Translations under genes and position numbers: made by a program
IMG/VR virus record: IMGVR_UViG_3300024255_000162
Location: 1 to 23,711 of that record
Reading direction: 5' to 3' (one strand)
Source: a virus
DNA: 23,711 nucleotides
Shown here: positions 5,814 to 14,757 of the stretch, piece after piece
Position numbering within the stretch: position 1 is the stretch's first letter
Layout: each line of letters begins with the position of its first letter
Notes under the pieces: generated by a model
The model's database searches: none
The model's input: only the letters and a program-made list of their open reading frames with translations
What the model was told of the DNA's origin: nothing

Positions 5814-8800
5814 GCGAGTGCGATTGTTCGAAGATCACTGATAATTGGTGCATTTGCTTGATCAGTCCCTGACATAATAATCTTAATTGAATAACCACTA
5901 AATTCTCCTAAATTATCAGCACTAAACTCATATTCTAAGAACTGATTAGCAGAACTTGCTGGAACTCTAACATCAGATTTTCCATTATTTAGAGATGGAT
6001 CAACAACTCTGAATCCACCATCAGAAGTTGTTTCAAGATTCTCATATCCAGGGAACAATTCAAATTCTTGTTCAATTTCAGATGAATCATCTCTAACGAG
6101 ACTATAAAGAACTCTAATGTCAGAAGAAGCAGGTCTATATGCTCCAAGTATAACTTTCAAGGAAGATGCTGGTTTAGATAGTCCAACAGTATCAGAAACA
6201 TAGATTGCTGAGTGTGGATCATCTAAAATAGAATTGACTCTAGAATCTGAAGCAAAATTTGTAACAGGTCTATTTAAATAATTTGATGCAAATTCAATAG
6301 TAGAATCTTCAAGATTTATAATTGGAGATAAATTTTCATCCGTACTGTTTAATGTAACTGCTGTGGTAAATGATCTTCTGCCAGAAACATTATTGAATAC
6401 TGGTTGTTGTAATTCATTCACTCTAGAACATACTATTCTGGTCGATTTTAAATTATTAAAGGAATTCAATTCCACTGGTTCTACTTCATTCAGAAGTTGG
6501 AAAGAAGTTTCAGTACCATCAATACTAGTTCCAGTTGTTGTTCTGATTACGGCACTTACTGAAGTTGAATCTCCAGGTGCCTGAACAAAGAATCTTGGAT
6601 TTACGGAATTGAATTGAATATTCTCAGTTGCATAAACATTATTTCCACCACCAACAAACTGTCTATTAAATGATAATTGTGGTAGAGTTGCAGTATCTTC
6701 AGATCTTCCCACTCCATATGTAGCACTTCGATCTATTTCAATATAATATCCGTTAGAATCAATTCCAGTATCAGAAATATCATAAATTATATTATTAATT
6801 CTTCTTAAAGATACTCCATTAAACTCATATTTTTGAACCTTAGAATTAACTTCATGCGATTCAATTTTTCCTTCAATACCTCTAGTAAGAGTTCCTAACT
6901 CATTTGAAGATGCCGTTTCGTATGATATAACTTCATCTCCAATTTTTACATATCCTGGATTGGAATTGCTAACAGGAAGACCTTCAAAAGTTTCAAAGAC
7001 GGAAGAATCTTCAACAAATATTGTATTTAATTCTGTTGATAATAAACCAGCAGTAAGAATTGATGGCGAAATATCAGATTCGACACCGGTCAATTTTAAT
7101 TTATTATTATTGGCATACATTCCATGATTGAAATGACTTACCTCTAAGAAATTTCCGGAATTTGTACCTGATCCTTCGGTCACACTTGTAATTACAGTAC
7201 TACCTAAAGATACAATAGTTGTATCTGTATCATAATAACTTACTCCAATACCAGTTCGGAATGCTCTTGGTGAAGAGTCACCTTCACCTTGAACATCAGT
7301 CAAGTAAAGTGTATCTCTTCCAGTAATTGCACTAACAGTAATTAATGCGCCTCTTCCCGTTGTACCACTAGTAACAGTTACTACATCACCAACTTCATAT
7401 CCAGTTCCATTAGAAGTTCTCGTGACCCCAGTAATTACTCCATTTGTCTGTGCAATAGTTAGTCTTAATCCACTACCATTTCCAACAATATTAGTTGTTG
7501 CTAAATCGGACTGAGTTGTATAATTTTCCCCACCATTAGTAACTGTTGGTGTACCACTAACTGGTCCACCCGCATACTCAATATAACCATAACTATTTGG
7601 AATAGAACCAGCAATTTTTCTACCAGTATTTAAAATATCAATCAGACCAGAATCTGTGAATGTTGTGACTCCAAGATTAATTGTTTTTGGAAGACCTGTA
7701 ACTGGGTTTGCAAGTAAATTATTTACATATCCATTACTTTGATCTAAAGGTGGATTTCCAAAATACGCAATACCAGTGTTTGCAGTGAATTTTGCTTTAT
7801 AAAGTTTAAATTTAAGATCTAATTCTTGTGTAGGAGTCCAAATAGATCCATTTTGAGACTTAAACAAACTACCAAGTGCGAATTGCTTGGTATAAATGAC
7901 TGCTTCTGCATCAGGTAGAGATTGCGTATTAACAGTTCTTTCTCCCATTTTTGCAATCCAAACTTCATATTCATCTGAAGTAGGTGCAAGTAAAACTACA
8001 GCATATTCATTACCTGGAGCAAGATATTTTGGTTCATCAAATGTAACTCTTGTTGCAGTTTCTCCAGTTGTTGATGTTGTAATTTGATCTGGATATAATG
8101 TTTTTGATTCACCAACCAAATTTAAAGTTGGAATACCAAGTTCTACTGTTCTTATTTGAACTTCAAGAGGTTCATTTCCTTCTGGTTTGTTAGCAAAAAA
8201 GATATCCAATTCAGTAAGAACTACACCTTTATCATCACTACTAAATCCATTTAAATCAGGAGCATCAATATCTCTACCAACAACAAATGATTGTGCAAGA
8301 GGGTCAGATCTTCTTGCTCTGACGACTTCACGTCTAGTTGTTGTTATGGTTGTAGTACGTCTTACTGTAGTTTCAATAGTTCTGGTTATTGTAGTTTGTA
8401 TTTGTCTTGTTAGGAGAGTTCCAACAGCACTATAAGATCCTTGTCCGGTGGAAATTAATTTACTTCCAGGTAATGGTTTCTTATTTGTAGAACTACTAGT
8501 CAATAAGTATGTCTTTTTGCCGGTAAGAAGTCTTGGATTTGGTGCCGGATTTGTATGTGGATTCTTGATAAAGAATGAACCAAAAAGATCTCCATAATTA
8601 TCAGTTATCAATCTTAAATCTTTTACATATGCAATTGCACCACTCGTTTGTCCAACGATCTTTGCTCCTTTGGTAAGGTATCCAAAAAATCTTCCCTGTG
8701 CTTCATCAGATAATGAATTCAAATCAATATTTAATGTTTTGGATGATTGACTGTAAGAATTTGGCAAATTCTCCTTTCTTACATATGGATTAATGTTATA

Positions 8801-11800
8801 AGTTCTTGATGGTGAATTAAAGGGACCTTCTTTGTGATTTGACTTTGCAAGTCTAAAACGACCTGTTTCTTGTCCACCTTTATATACTTTTATTGTTTCA
8901 CCTGATGTAAATGATCCTTGTAAAGTACCAGAAGTTTCTAAAGATGTGCTATTAGCAATTTCTAAAAGTTTTGGTATAAAATCTACATTACTATGATTAT
9001 CTAAGAACTGATAATGTCTTGTGAGAGGTTTTAGTGATCTTCCAAAGAAAGAAACATTTCTAGATCTGATATACTGCTCATCACCACTTGAGATTAAAAC
9101 ATCTCTAGATCTTACATTAACTCTAGTTCTAGAAGTTGTTGTAGTCTGTGTTCTGGAGTTTGTACTACTTCTCCAGTCTGTTCTTTGCGTTGCTTGTCTG
9201 TTTCGAAGCAAAGCAAATGCAAAGAAATCCAATCTATTTCTAAAACGAGGTATTTCAGGTGTTTCATTCTGTAATGGTATTGATACTGTATTCCTTACAG
9301 TATTACGAATAACATTTGTAGTTCTTCTTGTTATATTCTGTACAGAAGGGGGAATGTATATTGTTCTAATCCAAAAATCATTTTCTGGGGATAATTTTAC
9401 ATTTCCAACATATTCTACTACATGAAATGGATTAACATTTTCAACACGAGTAGCAAGTGGTTGCTCCAACCAACCGATAGAATCATATTTTAGAGTAACA
9501 ACATTCCCAGTTTTTTGAATATTTGGATCTAATAATTCAAAATTAGTTGTTAAATCTAAATCTTCTTCAGAAATTTCTGATGAAGGTAAAACTCTTTGTC
9601 TTAAGGAATTTGAAAGAAGTCTTGGCCTCAATTGACCTTCACTAATATCTGCTGATGTTAAATTTTCATCACTACTTGTTCTATCAGTAAAATTATCTAC
9701 AAAGAAACCGGACTTAAATCTGTTATTACCATCTTCATCTTCAATACGCAATGCTTCAGTACTTACCTCTAATAAACTTAAAGATGTAACTCTTTCCAAG
9801 TTTTCTATTCTATCTTCAAGTTGACCAATATCCCTCATGGTATATCTTCTATTATCAACCAAATTAATAGAAACATCATCAGGGTCATAAAGATATGCTG
9901 GAAGCAAAATAGTTGCCAATTCCATCAAACTTTGATCATTGCTTGGAGATGCTTTTGGATCTTTTGCTGAAACACCTTTACTAACGATAAGATTTTCAAA
10001 TTTATCGAGATATAATTTATCAATTCTTGGGAGATAAAAATCAAATCCAAGTATTGAACTTTCTCCAGGTTTTAAGTTATAATCTGTAGTAAATGTTCTT
10101 GAATTAAAATCAAATGGTGAAGCAGTTGTTGAAGAATAATTGACAACTCTTGGTCTAAAGTCTAATGTATCAGAAGCTCTAACATCATTAGGTCCAATTG
10201 TAGGAATATCATTTAAAAATCTATCAGAATCATAACTTAAAACTGTAAATACATCTCCAGTATCTGATGCAGGAACTATATAATGATCAAAAACGACCAA
10301 TAGTCTCTTAGATGGTTCTGAATCTGATGTTCTGATCAATCTCGAATAATCATAATATTCATTTTTCTGTCCACCATCAAGAATAAAATTATCTGTTACA
10401 TTATTATATTTTCCTAATGTAATAGACTGAACAGTAGATATAATATTAGATTCTTTAAATGTTACAGTTTCTCCAGCAATAAAGGTATTTTGGTTCAGAT
10501 AAACTACACCTAGTTTATTGACACCACCTGACGATGGTGAAGAACTATTATTTGTTACAACTCTTCCAACTGCTCCACTCTCAGACCCGATGATATTTTC
10601 TCCAATAATAGCATCTGTTCCTACATTAGATATTGAAGAAAATTCTATTGCGTCTAATGTAGGATCTGCAGTATTCGTTGATTCATATACTACAAGAACT
10701 TTTGAGACATCAGGAACATTTAATGAAATTTGATCATCTTGAACTCTGAGTCCATAATATGGATTGTAGGTTAATCCATCACTGATTGATATACTAGATG
10801 CAGATCCAGATTGTGCTAATTTTGATAACTCGACTACTTCTATTGCACTTCTAGTAAATTTTTTAATTTTACTTTGAATTCCATTCTTTTTGAGAGTCGT
10901 ATTTACTACTACATTGCTTGATTGACCTGAAAGTAATCCTTTAATTTCTACTCCAGATCCTCCTCCAGTAAGAGTAAAGGCATCAGAAGTTATTGTTCCA
11001 ATTCCACCCCCAGTATAATGAACGGAATATCTTTCCTGATCAAATGATTCATAAAATGCACTTGAAATACCAGTTGCTGCAACATTAAATACCAACTCTC
11101 CAGATCCATTAGTTGATTCTTGGGTTATTTGATTTGTAATTAATAATTGAGAATTTGAAAGATCGACAGAGGAAACATTAGATTCTGGGAGATTTGCATA
11201 AAGAAATCCATTTTCACTATTTCTTATTTGTGCTTTTCTAAGATTTGCTGTATAATTTCCATCAGAAATTACTGGATTACCATCAAAAACTCCACTAACA
11301 TCAGTAATAGTTGCAAGAGTTAATGTTGATAAGTCTGAAGAAATAGTTGAAATTCTATTATATTTTAGAGTACCATCTTGTATAACACTAATTACATCGT
11401 TCTCCTTAACTCCAGAAAATAATTTCCCTGGACTTGTTACTGAACCTCCAGCAATATTAACTTCTGTAATTCCATTTGAAAACTTTTTAGGACTTAGAAC
11501 TGCATCTGCAGAGAAATCCGGAAAACTTGATATTCCTGTTTGATTGACGGATTTAAGTTGGTCAATTGCATTTTGAGTAAATTCTTTAACTGTTAATGCA
11601 GTTTCAATTCCATTAATAATTAGTTTTTCTCCAGTTACGAAAGTTCCTGAAGTTTGGGAAAGATCTAAATCTGAAGAAGGTTTTCCGAGAACAACAAAAC
11701 CACTTGCACCACTACTTTTTCCCTTTATAAATGAGGAAGTTGGAATCTCCGTTGCCGTTACACTTCTATTAAAAGTTATATTTGTATAAGTTTGAATATC

Positions 11801-13156
11801 ATAAAGATATAAATCCCATTGAGTTGCTGCACCAGAATATGCAGCATCAGTCAAATTGAATGTGTAAACTCTAGCAACACCAATTGTACTTGCTGTACCA
11901 AGTTGATTATTTAATTCTACAATTTCATTTTCTTTTGGAGCACCACTGACATTATTAACTCTAAGTAAATGCCCCATCTCAAATGGGATATTAGCACTAC
12001 TTATACTTTCCGTATCTCTTGGTTTTTCTACGTCTACAGCAGTTTCTGTATCCAAAGTAACATCATACCCATCAACATATGCTCTTCCAGGACTTACCTG
12101 TAGACACATTAAGTCATCTGATGGAGTATTTCCCTGTTCTGTAGTTTCTCCTTCTAAATATAAACCATCATTATCGATTTGATCATTTAATGAATTGAGT
12201 GCTTTAACATCAAACTCATCTACGGTATAATGACCAGATTCATCAAATGTTCTTTCGGCAATATAATCCCTTATTAAATTATAGACAGGTTTATTTTCAA
12301 TTTTTTTAATTTTTCCTTCATCTACTCTTAAAATCTCTACAAAATCAGTGTCTGTATTATTAGATATTTCTTTTTTTGTAAGTGTTAGTGCTATTTTTAA
12401 TCTATCTGCTCCTGGTGCCGCAAAATTAGTAAAACCACTGGCATTATCATACAAAGATGAATCATCTTTTGCATTTACAATCGTTTCAGATATTTTTAAT
12501 CCTACTCTATAAGAAGGAGTATTTGTATAATAGTCTAATATAAGTGTTTGCTTTGAAACTTCTACAAATGTTCCTCTAATAAAATAAACACCATTATCGA
12601 TAAATGCTGCTGAACCAGTAGATATTGCATCTTGAGAAATTAATGATGCAAAAGCAGTTCCTGCACTAATTGTGGTATTTCCATATGTAACATTTTCACT
12701 TGCAAATAATTGCTCTCCATCTTGGAATATATCTACTTCTGCATCTTCTCCAGATTCACCATATTTTACATAAATTGTAATATCAGTTACTAAATCACTA
12801 TCAGATGTAAGTGCAACTTCCTGAATAGATGCTGTCACACCCGAAAGTTGTCCTGTAATCTTTTTTCCAATAAAATTCTTAATATAAACAGATATATCTA
12901 TTCCTAAATTAACTGCATTTAATTTTACTGCAGAAAACTGATTATCAAAAGTTACAGATCCTGGAAGGACCATAGATCCTTCTTTAAAAATATTACCACC
13001 AAAAGACTCTACTTGATTCTGTAAGATGGACTGAAGAGTTGTTAATTCTCTAGCCTGAACTGGATATCCTGGTTTAAATAAAACTTTATAAAAGTTTTTA
13101 TCTCCATCAAAATCATCATAGTATGGGCTGATATTTAAGTCGGTTTTTTGTGCCAT
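5810..13156 (-). CDS. Giant DUF4815-type baseplate/tail structural protein (2448 aa)
   Basis: The N-terminus is typical of the DUF4815 family of large marine phage virion proteins: SPYYDDFDGDKNFYKVLFKP (10-29), GYPVQARELTTLQSILQNQV and FGGNIFKEGSMVLPG. Further family marks are LQVSPGRAYVDGYDV (about 350-365), ASDTLDFRPRVVNY (about 1000), RRYTMRDIGQLEDRIENLER (about 1100) with VTSLSLLE, and SDPLAQSFVV (about 1620). The C-terminus SGYSIKIIMSGTDQANAP plus LRTIALA is the usual family ending. Three Thr/Arg-rich tracts lie between about 1272 and 1618. It also has GY repeats (about 1870-1945) and an IGDEVISY / LTRGIEGKIESHEVNS module (about 2045-2110). Placed between gp8 and the neck genes, it occupies the site of T4 genes 9-12, so a baseplate-periphery or fibre role is likely but not shown. 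It starts 6 bases after the gp8 stop. Confidence 0.93.
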   Translation of the reverse strand: MAQKTDLNISPYYDDFDGDKNFYKVLFKPGYPVQARELTTLQSILQNQVESFGGNIFKEGSMVLPGSVTFDNQFSAVKLNAVNLGIDISVYIKNFIGKKITGQLSGVTASIQEVALTSDSDLVTDITIYVKYGESGEDAEVDIFQDGEQLFASENVTYGNTTISAGTAFASLISQDAISTGSAAFIDNGVYFIRGTFVEVSKQTLILDYYTNTPSYRVGLKISETIVNAKDDSSLYDNASGFTNFAAPGADRLKIALTLTKKEISNNTDTDFVEILRVDEGKIKKIENKPVYNLIRDYIAERTFDESGHYTVDEFDVKALNSLNDQIDNDGLYLEGETTEQGNTPSDDLMCLQVSPGRAYVDGYDVTLDTETAVDVEKPRDTESISSANIPFEMGHLLRVNNVSGAPKENEIVELNNQLGTASTIGVARVYTFNLTDAAYSGAATQWDLYLYDIQTYTNITFNRSVTATEIPTSSFIKGKSSGASGFVVLGKPSSDLDLSQTSGTFVTGEKLIINGIETALTVKEFTQNAIDQLKSVNQTGISSFPDFSADAVLSPKKFSNGITEVNIAGGSVTSPGKLFSGVKENDVISVIQDGTLKYNRISTISSDLSTLTLATITDVSGVFDGNPVISDGNYTANLRKAQIRNSENGFLYANLPESNVSSVDLSNSQLLITNQITQESTNGSGELVFNVAATGISSAFYESFDQERYSVHYTGGGIGTITSDAFTLTGGGSGVEIKGLLSGQSSNVVVNTTLKKNGIQSKIKKFTRSAIEVVELSKLAQSGSASSISISDGLTYNPYYGLRVQDDQISLNVPDVSKVLVVYESTNTADPTLDAIEFSSISNVGTDAIIGENIIGSESGAVGRVVTNNSSSPSSGGVNKLGVVYLNQNTFIAGETVTFKESNIISTVQSITLGKYNNVTDNFILDGGQKNEYYDYSRLIRTSDSEPSKRLLVVFDHYIVPASDTGDVFTVLSYDSDRFLNDIPTIGPNDVRASDTLDFRPRVVNYSSTTASPFDFNSRTFTTDYNLKPGESSILGFDFYLPRIDKLYLDKFENLIVSKGVSAKDPKASPSNDQSLMELATILLPAYLYDPDDVSINLVDNRRYTMRDIGQLEDRIENLERVTSLSLLEVSTEALRIEDEDGNNRFKSGFFVDNFTDRTSSDENLTSADISEGQLRPRLLSNSLRQRVLPSSEISEEDLDLTTNFELLDPNIQKTGNVVTLKYDSIGWLEQPLATRVENVNPFHVVEYVGNVKLSPENDFWIRTIYIPPSVQNITRRTTNVIRNTVRNTVSIPLQNETPEIPRFRNRLDFFAFALLRNRQATQRTDWRSSTNSRTQTTTTSRTRVNVRSRDVLISSGDEQYIRSRNVSFFGRSLKPLTRHYQFLDNHSNVDFIPKLLEIANSTSLETSGTLQGSFTSGETIKVYKGGQETGRFRLAKSNHKEGPFNSPSRTYNINPYVRKENLPNSYSQSSKTLNIDLNSLSDEAQGRFFGYLTKGAKIVGQTSGAIAYVKDLRLITDNYGDLFGSFFIKNPHTNPAPNPRLLTGKKTYLLTSSSTNKKPLPGSKLISTGQGSYSAVGTLLTRQIQTTITRTIETTVRRTTTITTTRREVVRARRSDPLAQSFVVGRDIDAPDLNGFSSDDKGVVLTELDIFFANKPEGNEPLEVQIRTVELGIPTLNLVGESKTLYPDQITTSTTGETATRVTFDEPKYLAPGNEYAVVLLAPTSDEYEVWIAKMGERTVNTQSLPDAEAVIYTKQFALGSLFKSQNGSIWTPTQELDLKFKLYKAKFTANTGIAYFGNPPLDQSNGYVNNLLANPVTGLPKTINLGVTTFTDSGLIDILNTGRKIAGSIPNSYGYIEYAGGPVSGTPTVTNGGENYTTQSDLATTNIVGNGSGLRLTIAQTNGVITGVTRTSNGTGYEVGDVVTVTSGTTGRGALITVSAITGRDTLYLTDVQGEGDSSPRAFRTGIGVSYYDTDTTIVSLGSTVITSVTEGSGTNSGNFLEVSHFNHGMYANNNKLKLTGVESDISPSILTAGLLSTELNTIFVEDSSVFETFEGLPVSNSNPGYVKIGDEVISYETASSNELGTLTRGIEGKIESHEVNSKVQKYEFNGVSLRRINNIIYDISDTGIDSNGYYIEIDRSATYGVGRSEDTATLPQLSFNRQFVGGGNNVYATENIQFNSVNPRFFVQAPGDSTSVSAVIRTTTGTSIDGTETSFQLLNEVEPVELNSFNNLKSTRIVCSRVNELQQPVFNNVSGRRSFTTAVTLNSTDENLSPIINLEDSTIEFASNYLNRPVTNFASDSRVNSILDDPHSAIYVSDTVGLSKPASSLKVILGAYRPASSDIRVLYSLVRDDSSEIEQEFELFPGYENLETTSDGGFRVVDPSLNNGKSDVRVPASSANQFLEYEFSADNLGEFSGYSIKIIMSGTDQANAPIISDLRTIALA
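7321..7548 (-). repeat. Two GY repeat units in the DUF4815 protein
   Basis: The first unit reads VTNGGENYTTQSDLATTNIV and continues into GNGSGLRLTIAQ. The second reads VTRTSNGTGYEVGDVVTVTS and continues into GTTGRGALITVSAI. They share the G-x-G-Y, strand, Gly-turn, strand layout of the gp14 and gp8 units, although the first has NY in place of GY. Confidence 0.6.
8308..9335 (-). other. Thr/Arg-rich tracts bracketing an insert in the DUF4815 protein
   Basis: Three tracts of nearly only Thr, Arg, Ser and Val are seen: RRTTNVIRNTVRNTVS (about 9285-9335), TNSRTQTTTTSRTRVNVRSR (about 9100-9165) and TTITRTIETTVRRTTTITTT (about 8335-8400), the last followed by RREVVRARR. The last two flank a globular-looking stretch of about 230 residues containing FIPKLLEIANSTSLETSGTL and end just before DPLAQSFVV. 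The alternating pattern suggests long beta strands, perhaps an intertwined stem entering and leaving a side domain. Confidence 0.55.
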
Positions 13157-13162
13157 CTTTTT

Positions 13163-14713
13163 TTAAAATTCTAGAATGATTTTGATGTCTTCTTTTTGTC
13201 TAGAGTCTCTCTCGACAATGGGTCTATTATCAATATAAATTATATCCCCTGTCTTTTTATTTATCTCCGGATTTGCAAGTCCCTTCGTGAAATTAACTCC
13301 CAAATTAATCTGCTTATTATTAACAACTACGACACTAGTATTATCTAATAAAGTATTAATATTTGCAGAACCAGTGGAGGGGTTTGGTCCTTCTGTAAAG
13401 GAAATGGGTGGTGGATTATTACCAGAAATAAATGGTATTATATTTTTTGTACTGTTACTAAGTGTTTGATCTACCTTATTTCCAAAACATAGTGATCTGT
13501 CTTGATAATATTTCAAAACTTTAGTATCTTTATCAAATGATGCTACATAACCTTTTGCAATACCATCAGCACCTTGATCTTGCGTTATTACTTCTCCAAT
13601 ATTCACATCTCTAGATTCTGATAGTCCAATACCAGAAAGAGATGAGAATGTATTTCCAGTAAAAGTTACTCCTGCTCCAGAAAATGTTTCAGGATTTTTT
13701 ATAATACCAACTTGAGCAAATTTAGTATCTATTGGAAAATCTTTAGTTGAATCGTCGAATCTTGCATACATCAATACTTTATCTGTTCCCAACTCCTCAT
13801 AAATGTTATAACCATGACCTTTTGATGGGGGAATTATAGGTATTAATTTAGCCGGATTACCAGTTGCAGGTAGATTGAGAATTCCATAAGTATATCCTTT
13901 TCCACCATTTGTAACCGTAACATCAGTTATTTTACCTTCACTATCTGCTGTGATTGAAACTTTACCTCCAGTTCCATCTCCCAAAATATCTGCAGTTGTA
14001 CCTGAAGTATATCCTGATCCACCATCTTCAATATATACTGCTTTTATTTGATTATTATTAGTATCAGAGTTTCCTCCTTCTCTAATCGTCTGAATACTAG
14101 AATCCGTTGTGGTTAACCAATCATTAGGAACTGTAATATACTCTGTAGAATCAAATTTAATTACATCTGATGGAGAAATACTGAATAGATATTTCCATCT
14201 ATATCCATCAGACCCTGCAACAGATGGTTCTACATCAGTCTGTGTTGGTTCTATTGTTGATCCTGTAACAGTGGGATCAGTACCATCAGGAGTAGAAGAA
14301 CCATTATCTATGCAAATATAAACTTTAAATTCACTTGTAAGAACGTAATAATTTGCATCATATAATCTTACTGTTTTAGATACAGGAGATTCATTACCTT
14401 GTCGATAATCATGGCGATACATGTCGTAAGGAGTATTTGCGACCCATTCAACTTTTCTTATGACTCTTCTAGCATTTTCTGATGTAATTTTCTTACCAAA
14501 TAAACTAGTATCTCTATAATGAGACAAATATTGAAAATTATCTACAGGATTATTAGTTGTGCTTGTATTCCAATTATCGGTTCTTCCAAATCCAACTGAT
14601 CCTGGAGTTGGATTTGATAAACCTAAGAAGGCATAATAAGAATTATTACTGATAGACTCTACAAAAGAACCAGCATTCAATATTCTAAATTGATCTGTTA
14701 CGAATGCGGACAT
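13163..14713 (-). CDS. 8: Baseplate wedge protein gp8, expanded
   Basis: gp8 is a dimeric component of each baseplate wedge, linking gp7 and gp10 in T4. The protein has 516 residues against 334. Alignment by eye supports it: the N-terminal VTDQFRILNAGSFVESI resembles T4 VTSKFRTEKMLNFYNSI; SDGYRWKYLFSISPSDVIKF (168-187) resembles T4 GDGYVWYYLFEIPPDVSINR; STEYITVPNDW resembles TNEYIVVPWPE; and the C-terminus TGDIIYIDNRPIVERDSRQK (488-507), then EDIKIILEF, resembles T4 SGEMIYMENRPPIIMAMDQT, then EEINILFTF. The extra length includes two GY units (about 222-285) and an IGEVITQDQGADGIAKGYVA module (372-391) followed by a beta-rich stretch with a Pro/Gly-rich segment (434-450). It follows an exact late promoter, and the giant DUF4815 gene starts 6 bases after its stop. 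Confidence 0.93.
   Translation of the reverse strand: MSAFVTDQFRILNAGSFVESISNNSYYAFLGLSNPTPGSVGFGRTDNWNTSTTNNPVDNFQYLSHYRDTSLFGKKITSENARRVIRKVEWVANTPYDMYRHDYRQGNESPVSKTVRLYDANYYVLTSEFKVYICIDNGSSTPDGTDPTVTGSTIEPTQTDVEPSVAGSDGYRWKYLFSISPSDVIKFDSTEYITVPNDWLTTTDSSIQTIREGGNSDTNNNQIKAVYIEDGGSGYTSGTTADILGDGTGGKVSITADSEGKITDVTVTNGGKGYTYGILNLPATGNPAKLIPIIPPSKGHGYNIYEELGTDKVLMYARFDDSTKDFPIDTKFAQVGIIKNPETFSGAGVTFTGNTFSSLSGIGLSESRDVNIGEVITQDQGADGIAKGYVASFDKDTKVLKYYQDRSLCFGNKVDQTLSNSTKNIIPFISGNNPPPISFTEGPNPSTGSANINTLLDNTSVVVVNNKQINLGVNFTKGLANPEINKKTGDIIYIDNRPIVERDSRQKEDIKIILEF
13859..14050 (-). repeat. Two GY repeat units inside gp8
   Basis: IKAVYIEDGGSGYTSGTTAD (223-242) continues into ILGDGTGGKVSITAD; ITDVTVTNGGKGYTYGILNL (262-281) continues into PATGNPAKL. 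T4 gp8 has no counterpart, so this is an insertion relative to T4, placed just after the conserved EYITVP strand region. Confidence 0.7.
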
Positions 14714-14730
14714 ATTAATAGTTTTTTATA

Positions 14731-14738
14731 TATTTATA
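14731..14738 (-). promoter_or_regulatory. T4-type late promoter TATAAATA before gp8
   Basis: The minus strand reads TATAAATA exactly in the 44-base gap between the giant upstream gene and gp8. The element ends 17 bases before the ATG, which would leave a leader of only about 12 bases with no clear Shine-Dalgarno sequence (ACTATTAATATG). Confidence 0.75.
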
Positions 14739-14757
14739 AGACAATTTTAGTTTTCAA

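Noticed and set aside
13157-13170. Programmed frameshift at the A-rich gp8/DUF4815 junction
   Set aside because: gp8 ends in a T4-like C-terminus with a normal TAA, and the next gene has its own ATG and a typical family N-terminus.
14714-14757. Terminator between the giant gene and gp8
   Set aside because: No stem-loop with a following T run is visible on the minus strand; the gap holds a promoter element only, so read-through is likely.
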